Source of the DNA: Sphaerolaimus hirsutus
Lineage: Eukaryota; Nematoda; Chromadorea; Monhysterida; Sphaerolaimidae
Assembly (NCBI GenBank): GCA_964036195.1
Contig: OZ038452.1
Coordinates: forward strand, 29,275,785 to 29,339,784
Length of the DNA: 64,000 nt
Reading direction: 5' to 3'
Under the pieces are notes generated by a model. The model searched no databases, had not been told where the DNA came from, and saw only the letters and a list, made by a program, of their open reading frames with translations. The position numbers were made by a program, and so were the translations under genes. Of this stretch, positions 43,224-54,220 are shown in pieces; within the stretch, counting starts at the first letter, position 1; each line of letters begins with the position of its first letter.

Positions 43224-43231
43224 CCCCCTTC

Positions 43232-44240
43232 GCTGAAAACGTACGCAGTCCGTCAGACTTCAGCCATTCCAGCGATTCCTGCAACCTCCGAAAATGCAAA
43301 TGATTCATTTCGAAATTGTTTAGACACGGCTATGTCATATGTCTTGGCTCTGCGCCAATTCGTTCCCAGTGTTTCCGATAAGTTCCCTCAAGCCATTTCG
43401 CCAAGAAATAAATTCGGCTTTTGCACGCATATTTCTATCAAACGTGTAGAATAAAAATATACAAATTTGTGTCCTGGAAGACGCCGTTTCACCGATTTTC
43501 TAACCTACCACCATTCGTGTTTTTGTACAACTCTAAGATCACGCCACCTTTATTTTTGGCCAGACCGTTCAATTTCGCAAGAAAAATAAAAAGAAAAAGG
43601 TGTGAACGTGCCGTATTTTCTCCTTTGTGGCGGCGTAATTCTAAAAATGGGTCTGACGACGCTCGTGGCCACCTGGCTATCCGTCCCGAAAGATGGGCTG
43701 TGCATTCTTTTCGCCATTCTACTGTGTGAGTTTGCAAGGAAATGGGTGCTTTTAAGCAGCCTCGTGTGACGACTGAAAATTTGAGTGAAAAAGTTCCATA
43801 ATTCCGGATAAAGTTCCACATCTCCTAGGAAAGAACCCACAAAGTGAAGTATACCCACTAGTTTAGTACACATATGCTTCACTACCTTTTCCTGCAGATA
43901 AGGAACCTTATTCTGGAGTTGTGGTACTTTTTACTCATTTTTTTTTGTCGGCCCGAGACTCAATTCTTTTTGTCGGCAGTGTATCCGCCGCTGTGCAAAT
44001 TTTTGTCGCTTTTGTCGTCGTTGAAATGTCGGATCGCATTTTGCAGCCTATCCCGTCGCCGCCGTATATCGGTCGTACGTTTACAAACGCAGCAAAGATG
44101 AACAGTATTTATATTTCGCCGTGACTGGCGCGACAATCGTTTTGTACGTTTGCCGTGAGTACACATTTCCAAATGTTATTTTTTGTTTTCGGATTTTAGG
44201 TTCTTTAAAAAGTTAGGTTTAGGCGAAATGATGTCACAGC
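43232..44240. other. Single-copy-like segment shared by both arms
   Basis: Several over-lapping ORFs occur on both strands (for example 43550-43882 minus, 43921-44124 plus), but none shows a domain and frames are not consistently kept in the right-arm copy. An upstream exon of the acyltransferase gene could lie here; I could not identify one. Confidence 0.35.
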
Positions 44241-44253
44241 TAGGGATGGAAAC

Positions 44254-44549
44254 CAGGGGTCTCCAGGATTTTGGCCCTCGCGGGGGCTGAATAGATAGCA
44301 AATCGCTCCTCCGGAGGGATATACAGCTGAAAAAAAATTGTTGGGGGGGGCTCGCGGGGGCAAAATATATAAGCTTTTTCAGTGCATAGAAGGCCGAAAG
44401 CGGAAAAAATCGCTAATAATCTGTTAAAAGTGGCCAAAAGTAGGTTTAAAATGGCTAAAAACAGGCATATAACCATGCATATAGCCGGAGAGCACGATTT
44501 TGAAGGTGAAAAACTATGTCCGCCCCCCCCCCCCCCTAGGAGACCCCTG
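44254..44549. mobile_element. hAT-like family A element, 296 bp
   Basis: CAGGGGTCTCCAGGATTTTG at the left and CCTAGGAGACCCCTG at the right. Flanks ATGGAAAC and ATTGAAAC match 7/8. A shorter internal-deletion form of the copy at 45453. Confidence 0.88.
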
Positions 44550-44893
44550 ATTGAAACAAACTTTTAACGACCCGGTTTTTTAAAAAACGTGATTTCTTTT
44601 AAGCGAATTTTTATTTTAAAAATCATAATAAAAAAGAATTGCAGCACCTGATCCGATGGAAAAAAATCGCTAGCATTTTTTATTAGTAGTCATGCAGTCG
44701 CATTGAGTAAAATGAAAAAATGGTAACAAAATACCCAGTGCATGCTGCATAAGTACAAAAAATTTTGGCTGTTTTATTAAAAACGGTTTCGATGTCTGCA
44801 TTTTTCATAAAAAAACGTGGTTTAAAAAACCCTTTGAAAAAGCACCAGCCACCCCTATTCAGAATCCTTTTCATCACCCTTGTCCTATTCCAG

Positions 44894-47800
44894 GTTGGAA
44901 TATGTTCCACAGCATGATTTCGATCGCTATAGCTTACCTGTTGTGCAAATATCTACCAGGAAAAAGTGAAAGTATTGCCTTGGCACACGGCATATTTATG
45001 GTTCGTTCAGTTCTAGAACAATCTAACACACACTGGAGATTTTGGTTCTATGTTCAATCTACATATTGGCGCACCGCACACTGAAATTTTGCGTTCAGCG
45101 TCCGAACGTTTTTGCACGCTGAACTACAAACGCTGAAATCAAAATCTAATGGACACAAGGTTTTTGAAGCGTAAAAATTTGGAATTTGTAATTCTTCGCG
45201 TAATTAACGTTCGAGCCAAACAAATTTACGCTTCAAAAACGCTGTGTTCTTTAGATTTTGATTTCAGCGTTTGTAGTTCAGCGTGCGAAAACGTTCGAAC
45301 GCTGAACGCAAAATTTCAGTGTGTGGTGCGCCATTGAAAAATAGTTGACACTTCAATTGTTTGGGAATTGAGGGGTAACATTTTAGGGGGATCCGCCAGT
45401 GTTGAAATGCGGTAACAACTTTTACTGCAATTATAATATGTTTGGGTTTGTGCAGGGGTCTCCAGGATTTTGGCCCTCTCGGGGGCTGGATAGATAGCAA
45501 ATCGCTCCTCCGTAGGGATAGATAGCTGAAAAAATTTTCTGGGGGGGGGGCTCGCGGGGGCAAAATATATAGGCTTTTTCAGTGCATAGAAGGCCGAAAG
45601 GGGAAAAAATCGCTAATAATCAGTAAAAAGTGGCCAAAAGTAGGTTTAAAATGGCTAAAAACAGGCATATAACCAATGCATATAGCGGGAGAGCACGATT
45701 TTGAAGGTGAAAAACTATAAAAAGGTGCAAAAATTAGAGATTTTGAGCGAAAATTGGGGCAAAATTTCTCAAAAACCACTCCAGATAGATAGATAGCTGA
45801 GCGATTTGGGGGGGGGGTCTTTGGGGGTAGTAGGCAAAATTTTCGCCTCAGGATAGATAGATAGCTGAGCGGCCTCCGGGATAGATAGATAGCTGGCGGA
45901 TTTGGGGGGGGGGCAGCCCCCCCCCAGCCCCCCCCCCCCCCCCTAGGAGACCCCTGGGTTTGTGTGGGGGCTCTTACTAAATGGTTTTCTTCCAGTACTT
46001 ACATAAAGGGGGTCTATAAGGAGAACACAATCTGTTTTGATGGCCACTTAAGCAAGCTGAATTTTTAAGTTGAGCATCAAATTCAGCTTACTTAAGTAGC
46101 TGTCCAAGCTTCAGTGTTTTATAAACCCCCCTTTTTTAGAACTGGGGGATTATTCAGGAAAAATAAAACATTTGGTAAGAGCCGCTCCACAAGCCCAGAC
46201 ATACTAGAATTGCAGCAAAATTTGTTATCGCATTTCAGAATGGGAATACACAAAACACTGACAGGTCTCCCTAAAATGGCAAAATACGTTCCGACGCATA
46301 ATTCAAAATAGATTTTTTTCGAACCCTAGTCGAAAATACGGCATGAAAAACCCGCCCGTTTGCCAGTACCAAGGACGTAGGTAGGGGGGGGACGGCCGAC
46401 CCCCCCCCCTCCCCTTCACGGGTCAGACAAAAAATATGCCAGGAAATGGCACATTTCTATACCCATTTTGTAGGTCGGTTGCAAAAATTTCGCACATTAC
46501 AATATCTCTTATATTTATGTATGTTTCAGGAGCTTCAATAGGGCCACAAATTAGATAATGCAGTGCAAAATTTTTAAAGTGCGGTATATTGAAGACATTG
46601 GCGTCAACGCCAACGCCATCCTACAAATGGCGCGAACGCCATAAACCTATTATGCCATTCTAGCGGCCAAATTTTAGGGGGGGGGGGGTGCGCCCCCCCC
46701 CCCTGTTCGCCGGGCTCCGTATACAATCCGCCCCCGCTCAAAAATCCTGGCTTTGTCCCTGGCCAGTACCGAATCTTGCAGCGTACAGTGCCGCACCCTG
46801 TAAATATTTCTCACAAAAAGTAGCCGGTCATACCAGGGCCATCTATTGATCGGCTACTGGTTCGCCGAGTCTGACGAGTACGACATGACCTGGACCACGC
46901 CGCAGTGCATCCTCACCCTGAGACTCATACAGCTCGTCTCCGACGTGTATGATGGCCGACAGGAGAAGGTTTGGTTAATAGTGCCTGTGTTTCTTTGAAT
47001 ACCTGGTCCCCCCTGGTGGCAATCCAAAGCCCTGTGAATAGGGCTCGAACTCGACTCGACTCGAATCGACTCGACTCGTGACTCGAGGGTAAAATAGGGT
47101 ACCGACTCGACTCGGCCGATTCGACCGGAAAAATATCGCCCTGACTCGAGACTCGAGGTTTTTGCCCGACTCGACTCGAAGTTTTGGCAAATTTCGAGCA
47201 GGGTTCTCCATTCAATCATGTCAAAAATATCAATTTTGACATGATTTTTTAAACATATTTTTTGAAAATTTTGCGCGCAAATGCACATTTCCACACCACA
47301 TTCATGATTAATCAGCAATTGGCTTGGCATATGTATTCAATGATAAATAACTAGGATGTTGTTTTCCATTCCTTGCCTGAAATTGTAATTTGCTAGCTGA
47401 TTGAGGGATGGCATTTTTTCCTGGTTTTTATTTTAAAATGTTGTTTTATTATAAAAACCAAGTAATTAAAATATGTCATTTTTCTATCCCTAGGCTGTTG
47501 TTATTTATGGCAATATCAAGAAAGTGAACTTGTGTGACAAAAGGTTATTATTTTTGCTTTATCTTTATCTAACTTGATATTAAAATGAAATGTTGGCTTT
47601 TTACTTCATCAAGTGTGTGGGAAAACATTGGTAAAGAAACCAGTATCTAAAATTTTCACAAGCATCCTACCAGAAGATAATACATCCGACTCGACTCGAG
47701 ACTCGACATTTATGCCTGACTCGACTCGATTTTTCACTGACTCGTCCGACTCGACTCGCCGACTCGACCGGAAAAATTTTGGGGCCCTGACTCGAACTCG

Positions 47801-50345
47801 AGTTTGAAAAAAATCGAGTTTCGAGCCCTACCTGTGAAGTGTAAAGTGTCAAATGCGAAGTCAAATGTAAAGTAAAGTGTCAAGTGTAAAGTCAAATGCA
47901 AAGTCAAATGTCAATTGTCATGCAAAGTGTCAATTGTGTATCCAAATCTTATGTCGAAAAGTAAGATTTGATAGAATAACATAAGATTTGGATACGAAGA
48001 AAGATTTGGATACACATTTGACACTTGACTTTACACAGTTGGGACCGCCCCTGGAATACTTCCCCCAGTACAACGCGTGACGAAAAAATAATCCCCCCTT
48101 TCGGGATATGATAAATTTGTTTTGTTCAATTTGAACTAAAATGGCCTGTTATTTTGTGAATATAGCATATTTTGTGAAAATGAGTTGATAGAAACACGCT
48201 CAAATTATTCTTACTGGATAACTATACCCCCCTTTGAATAATTCCCCCTCCCTTTGAAAAATTTCCCCCTCCCTTTGAATAATTCCCCCTTGCAGAACGT
48301 GTTGAACAAGGATTTTCTAGTTACGCGCATAATGGACAGTCCCTCGCTGCTGGAAATTGTTGCCTATGCATACTACCCTGGTGGAGCTTTGGTCGGGCCT
48401 CAGGTAGGCATGTTTTTTTCGTGATGTGTGTAAAAATATGTAAAATTTGGCTTATGCGTTTAAACTATTTTTGGCAATGTATTAATGCCTAACTAGAAGT
48501 GCGTTCGAAATTTTTTTATTTATGAAAAAAGTCCGCCATACAGATTTTTGAACCGTTTGATCGATTTGAGTTCCGATTTTTTTTGTTTTAGTTATGCGTC
48601 CATACTTTGCCAAAAATCTTTCGAACGCATAACCCAAATTTTCAGTGCGCGATGTGTGTAAAGTGTGTGTGTATCTAGGGTTCAAACGGGATAAACTTTT
48701 TGGGATCGGGGTTTCTTTATCGGGATCGGGATTGGTATTTTGAGATTTCGGGATCGGGATCGGGATTGGCCGGGATTGCACGCAAAAATGTCATTTTTTC
48801 ACTTTTATAATTTCCACTATTTTTTCCGGGATCGGGATCCCGGACTTGGGAGATTATCGGGATCGGGATCGGGATTGGTATTTTTGGATTTCGGGATCGA
48901 GATCGGGATTATGGTTGCGGGATCGGGATCGGGACTGCTAAATCCCGGGACTGCTAGATCGGGATCCCGCTTGAAACCTATGTGTATCTGGTAAAAGTTT
49001 CGAAGAAAAAAACAATTTTTTTGATCAAACACCAGTTAAATATCTCTCAGTATCCACTGGTGAGACTGCGCTCATTGGTTAACGGGGAAATGAATGACCC
49101 AAAAACGAATGCGCCCAGGGATTCGTTAGTTTTTTGCAACGTTTTATCGTTATTGCGATGGGGCAAGCGTGTCGTCCTTCAAAAAAATTCATTTCAGTGA
49201 TGTATTTATTTACTATATTTCATAAAAGTGTGAAAATTGGCAAAAATTGTAGGAAAATTAGCCATATTGAACGGAATTTTGGGTAAATTCCCCAAAAATT
49301 TCAAGGTCGATTGATGGATGGCACGAATTGGGGGGGGAGGGGGTTCAGGGGTGGGAAATAATTCATGTCCCGGCCCGGAAAAGTGTTTCTTATACACATT
49401 ACATATATATCTTGTGTTTAGAAATGTTTGAGCCATCGCAAGATAGTTTTCGAGCTAACCGGTTACTTTCTTTTCTATTACTGCAAATGCAAAATTCAGT
49501 GTGCTTGAACGGTGCAATCGTATGGCAATCGGCTTCGTTTACCTCATTGTTCACCTGATCGGAACCGGAGTATTACCCATCGGAACTTATGTACTCTGAT
49601 CAGTTTGTGGTTGGTTCGACATTGAATAATTGACGGTTCGCACACTAGTTGACACACGTGTGTCAACTGGTCTGTGTCAACTCAGATTTCGGCTTACGTG
49701 TCTATAGAGCGATCTCCAAGTGCATTCTCCATAATATGTATTTACTTAGTTTTTAAACATTGCCGCATGTGCATTTGGAGTATCGCTCTGGCTCGTGAAG
49801 CAAAATCTGAGTGACACAGTAGTTGACACACTTGTGTCAACTACTGTGCGGGCCACCATTAACGTACAATATCGTATTTCGTCTGATTCAACCTCCAATT
49901 GAACGTACCTCCATAGAACGGCAGGTAGGAATAATGTTGGAGCGTGCCAAAGAGCGTGCCAAAACACCATAATGAATCAAAAATGGTTGGTGATAACATG
50001 CAAAGCATTCAAATAGGTGTTAAATCTGAAATTGATGCTCTGATATTAAGATATTCCTCAAGCTTCATCAAAAATAAAACTATTTTGAAATGAGAAATGT
50101 GTGAAAAAAGCGGTGAAAAAATAGAACGACATACCTCCAATAGAACGGCACCTCCAATAGAACGGCAGGTAAAACAGTTGACGAAAAAAAATAGAACGGC
50201 GCCCTTCTATTAGAAGAAATACGGTAACATCATTTTTAATATTTTTCCTACGCAGTCTCACCCTTCGATGTTGACGCGTTACTGGTGGTGTTTCATGTGG
50301 TTCCGCATCATCATTTGTCGTTACTTTGCCGCTTGGCTGATCAAT
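44894..50345 (+). CDS. Lysophospholipid acyltransferase of the MBOAT family (LPCAT3-like), partial, six exons
   Basis: ER membrane enzyme that re-acylates lysophospholipids. Exons: 44894-45000, 46837-46968, 48296-48403, 49051-49124, 49500-49590 (end uncertain) and 50256-50345, in compatible phases. Diagnostic stretches: WNMFHSMISIAIAYLL, IGYWFAESDEYDMTWTTPQC (the Trp-Thr-x-Pro-x-Cys segment of LPCAT3-type proteins), LTLRLIQLVSDVYDG, SLLEIVAYAYYPGGALVGPQ and CNRMAIGFVYLIVHLIGTG. Hydrophobic segments fit a multi-pass protein. Upstream exons and the C-terminal part with the catalytic His are not in this span; the gap at 50946 follows. The fifth exon is 3-10 residues shorter than expected: after IGTY a YSDQF-like stretch continues one frame over, so a small indel or a missed exon is possible. 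Confidence 0.8.
45068..45332. mobile_element. Family F-type hairpin element, 265 bp, ATT duplication
   Basis: GGCGCACCGCACACTGAAAT at the left and ATTTCAGTGTGTGGTGCGCC at the right. Arms of about 110 bp fold back nearly perfectly (CAAAATCTAATGG against TTTAGATTTTG). ATT on both sides. Lies in the first acyltransferase intron. Confidence 0.9.
45453..45956. mobile_element. hAT-like family A element, 504 bp (best copy)
   Basis: CAGGGGTCTCCAGGATTTTG at the left and CCTAGGAGACCCCTG at the right, perfect 8-bp duplication GGTTTGTG (45445-45452, 45957-45964). Inverted GATAGATAGCTGA words and long G/C runs. Reference copy for this family. Confidence 0.95.
46370..46761. mobile_element. hAT-like family B element, 392 bp
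   Basis: CAAGGACGTAGGTAGG at the left and CCTGGCTTTGTCCCTG at the right, perfect 8-bp duplication GCCAGTAC (46362-46369, 46762-46769). A GGCGTCAACGCC-type word sits in the middle. Located 75 bp upstream of an acyltransferase exon. Confidence 0.94.
47016..48051 (+). mobile_element. Family E element split by a family I element, CTG duplication
   Basis: GTGGCAATCCAAAGCCCTGT at the left and TTTACACAGTTGGGACCGCC at the right, CTG at 47013-47015 and 48052-48054. AAGTGTCAAATG words at 47840-48035. Lies in the intron between acyltransferase exons at 46968 and 48296. Confidence 0.8.
47039..47830. mobile_element. hAT-like family I element with GACTCGACTCG words, 792 bp
   Basis: TAGGGCTCGAACTCGACTCG at the left and GAGTTTCGAGCCCTA at the right, perfect 8-bp duplication CCTGTGAA (47031-47038, 47831-47838). 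GACTCG arrays at 47050-47190 and 47685-47800, AT-rich centre. Confidence 0.94.
48676..48980. mobile_element. hAT-like family I element with GGGATCGGGAT words, 305 bp
   Basis: TAGGGTTCAAACGGGAT at the left and ATCCCGCTTGAAACCTA at the right, perfect 8-bp duplication TGTGTATC (48668-48675, 48981-48988). Nearly the whole element is GGGATCGGGATTGG words. In an acyltransferase intron. Confidence 0.94.
49632..49857. mobile_element. Family F-like hairpin element, ATT duplication
   Basis: GACGGTTCGCACACTAGTTG at the left and CAACTACTGTGCGGGCCACC at the right, ATT on both sides. TTGACACACGTGTGTCAACT is an internal palindrome. Confidence 0.75.
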
Positions 50346-50491
50346 GTTTGTTTGTTTTGGGGTTTTTTTTGTTCCAGGTTATTTTGAGTAGGCAGGGGTC
50401 GCGGGTGGGTGATATTGTGAGCGGGCCCAAATTCGTAACCATCTGCTGACATTTTATAAATATTTAGGGTGGCAAACGGTACGGCTTTGCG

Positions 50492-50642
50492 TAAGGTTCA
50501 AACGGGATCCCGAATCCCGAAATATTTCGGGATTTTGCAGTCCGATCGCGATCCCAAAACCCCAATCCCGATTCCGAATCCCGAAATAAAATTAAAAAAC
50601 GAATCCGATCACGAAAAGTCAATCCCGTTTGATCGAACCCTA
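50492..50642. mobile_element. hAT-like family I element with GGGATC words, 151 bp
   Basis: TAAGGTTCAAACGGGATCCC at the left and CCCGTTTGATCGAACCCTA at the right, perfect 8-bp duplication GCTTTGCG (50484-50491, 50643-50650). Confidence 0.93.
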
Positions 50643-50666
50643 GCTTTGCGGTACACTATGCGGTAT

Positions 50667-50945
50667 CAGGGGTCTCGAATGGGGGGGGGGGTTACCCCCC
50701 CCCCAAACCGCCCAGCTATCTATCTATCCCGGAGGCCGCTCAGCTATCTATCTATCCCGGAGGCCGCTCAGCTATCTATCTATCCCGGAGGCAAAATTTT
50801 GGGCTACTACCCCCTAAACCCCCCCCAAATCGCTCAGCTATCTACCTATCTGGAACAATTTTTCAGAAACTATACCCCAATTTTCGCTCAAAATCGCTAT
50901 TTTTCATACCTATATATAGATTTCCACCTTCAAAATCACTGGTTC
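50667..50945. mobile_element. Left part of a family A element running into the gap
   Basis: CAGGGGTCTCGAATGGGG start, then inverted CTATCTATCCCGGAGGC words repeated three times. The right end is in the gap. Confidence 0.8.
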
Positions 50946-51145
50946 NNNNNNNNNNNNNNNNNNNNNNNNNNNNNNNNNNNNNNNNNNNNNNNNNNNNNNN
51001 NNNNNNNNNNNNNNNNNNNNNNNNNNNNNNNNNNNNNNNNNNNNNNNNNNNNNNNNNNNNNNNNNNNNNNNNNNNNNNNNNNNNNNNNNNNNNNNNNNNN
51101 NNNNNNNNNNNNNNNNNNNNNNNNNNNNNNNNNNNNNNNNNNNNN
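50946..51145. other. Scaffold gap (200 N) at the start of the right arm
   Basis: Exactly 200 unknown bases. The reverse-complement match to the left arm begins on the first known base after it. Confidence 0.99.
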
Positions 51146-54100
51146 GTGACATAATTTCGCCTAAACCTAACCTTTTAAAGAACCTAAAATCCGAAAACAA
51201 AAATTAACAATTGTAAATGTGTACTCACGGCAAACGTACAAAACGATTGTCGCGCCAGTCACGGCGAAATATAAATACTGTTCATCTTTGCTGCGTTTGT
51301 AAACGTACGAACGATATACGGCGGCGACGGGATAGGCTGCAAAATGCGATCCGACATTTCAACGACAAAAGCGACAAAAATTTGCACAACGGCGGATACG
51401 CCGCCGACAAAAAGAATTGAGTGTGCCGACAAAAAAAATGAGTAAAAAGTACCACAACTCCAGAATAAGGTTCCTTATCTGCAGGAAAAGGTAGTGAAGC
51501 ATATGTGTACTAAACTAGTGGGTATACTTCACTTCGTGGGTATCTTTCCTAGGAGATGTGGAACTTTATTCCGGAATTATGGAACTTTTTCACTCAAATT
51601 TTCGGTCGTCACACGAGGCACCCATTTCCTTGCAAACTCACACAGTAGAATGGCGAAAAGAATGCATAGCCCATCTTTCGGGACGGATAGCCAGGTCGCC
51701 ACGAGCGTCGTCAGACCCATTTTTTAAAAATTACGCCGCCACAAAGGACAAAATATGGCACGTTCACACCTTTTTTCTTTTTCTTTTTCTTGCGAAATTG
51801 AACGGTCTGGCCAAAAAAAAAGGTGGCGTGATCTTAGAGTTGTACAAAAACACGAATGGTGGTAGGTTAGAAATTCGGTGAAACGGCGTCTTCCAGAACA
51901 AAAATTTGTATATATTTTTTTCTACACGTTTGATAGAAATATGCGTGCAAGAGCCAAATTTATTTCGTGGCGAAATGGCTTGAGAGAACTTATCGGAACC
52001 ACTGGGAACGAATTGGCGCAGAGCCAAGACATATGCCATAGCCGTGTCTAAACTATTTCGAAATAAATTATTTGCATTTTAGGAAGTTGTAGCAATTGCT
52101 GGAATGGCTGAAGTCTGACGCACTGCGTGCGTTTTCATAGAAGGGGGATTCATATCCAGTTATCCAATTGCGTGATAATTACGTGGATAACTGTACAAAC
52201 TGCGTTGTCCGGAAATTGTTACAAACGTTTCAATTTCTAACGTTTTGTACTTTTTCTGTCTACTTACTCCGCGGACCGTGAATAATCAAGCTAGGGTTAA
52301 AACGATGTATCGTATCGGCTGTCTACTATTTTTATATCGATATCGAAAATTTTGAAAAAATATCGAATATCGATACCAAAAATTTTGAAAAAAATAGCGA
52401 AGTAGACCATTTTTTCAATATATCGAACCTGTATTGTGTCCCTGGATAAAGTTTTTATTTCCATTTAGAGATGTTCGTGATTGATCTGATGTGCTTATAT
52501 TATTTTATTTGTTGATTAAAAGTACAATATTTATAGTGTCTTTTTTGTTGGAGTGCTAAATTTGAAGCCTGAAAATGTTGATATGACATTTTTTGCAACA
52601 TGCATTAAGCACTTCGGTTATAAGTGTGAACTGTAATATCTACCAATTGTTGTTTGCCTGATACACTTTGATTCATCATGTTTTTCTTCCATTTTCTACT
52701 TTTGACTGATGTAAACATTTTTAAAATCACTTACCATTAAGTACTTACTTACCAAGTACAATTCACATTTCAGTACGGTAGTCATCGGGATTACATGATT
52801 TAACTTTGGCCTGTGTTTAGAATGTTAGAAACAAAAAATTGCATCCACGTGAAAAAGTAAACTGGTGGAACATTTCAATGGGAAATTGGTGTACCCATTT
52901 TTCAATGTAATTGCACAGGGCAACGGGTGGCCCGACTTGGCTGCCATTTGTTGTGGGGGTGCCCCCTACATTTGCCTACATTACTGTAAAGTGGCACCCC
53001 CTGGCACCCCTCTGTTCTGCCGCTGGAGATAAATACATCATTTTTTTCATTTTTTTCCTGGAAAATATAAATACGAGAAAGTGCACAGCCATTTTTTGGT
53101 GTGCTGCCAATACAAGCAATGGGCAATGCTTGTGCTGGTGCTTTTTTGAACAATTAAAATCTTTAATCATTTCTCCATGGCCATATTCTGACCACTGGCT
53201 AGTTTGGGGGTATATTTATGCGCACGTATCTCCTCCCAACAAAAAATGGCCTCCAACATGCAGATATGAGCCACTAAACCATGTCAACAATGATTTTGAC
53301 ATGATTTATCATCAAAAACATGATTTTAAATGAAAATAACTTCATTTTTCCACTCTCTGGGCATGATGTCCTACCTTCTCTGGCCCATTTACAAAAGCTA
53401 CAGGGTACACTGCTGTTGGAGCCCTGTAGGTTTTAAGAGACAATTACTGCTCACATTCAATGAGCAAAAAAATTCTTTCATTTGTGGCCCGACGTTGCAG
53501 GTGTCGGACACACTGTCACAGGTATGCAATGTGAAAACTATGGCATTTTCACTGGGGGCCATAAAAAATACATATTCCAAAATGTGGCCCAAAACCAGCC
53601 ATTTGTCTCGCATGGCACTGATGAAGGCAATTCTGACCACTATGTGCTGCATGAAGGTCCTGGGACAATAGATGAAACAGTTTTTCCAACCTATGTTTTG
53701 ATCAAAAAAATTTTATAGTTTGATCAACAATGCCATCATTGTGTGGGGCTTCTGGGGCAGAGTTGCGAAAACGTATTTACGTTTACCTGAAATACCCGGT
53801 TATTCGGGTATTTATACTTACGTTTACGTTTACGCTTTCCAAAAATACCGTTATGCTTTGTTACGTTTTCCTGGCACAATTACCCGGGTACCAGAGAAAA
53901 CGTAAAAATATGCTACACGGAACCGTATTGTTTGACAAATGTAGTGTACTAGCAGGATTCTCTCCGATCTTCTGTCGGGTTTTGTGGTTCTCTACAATTA
54001 ATACCATTGGAGAAAATATGATACTTTAGTTAAGTTTGCCCACATGCTAGGCATGTGTTTTGAAATGCGGTATGTAATCTACCAACAATAACAAGACCAA

Positions 54101-54220
54101 TACCAAAGATGCAATGTTTTGGAATGGATTTTTGTAAACTTCTGTAAAATGGTTGAGCATGAAACTCGGTAGTAAAATGTAGACAGTTTGCGATTTGGTA
54201 TGATGGTGTGCAGTGTGCAA

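Larger units (their letters stand above)
34603..44240. repeat. Left arm of a giant imperfect inverted repeat
   Basis: Reverse-complement matches to the right arm include 34603-35280 with 63520-64000, 36545-36735 with 62790-62990, 36940-37640 with 61375-62060, 37660-39200 with 59690-61100, 39200-39660 with 53340-53757, 40860-42300 with 52290-53230 and 43230-44240 with 51146-52130. Similarity looks high but not perfect, and each arm carries private insertions. Confidence 0.85.

Noticed and set aside
43874-44124. Short plus-strand ORFs as the first exon of the acyltransferase gene
   Set aside because: No resemblance to the N-terminal helices of that family and no matching donor. Left unassigned.
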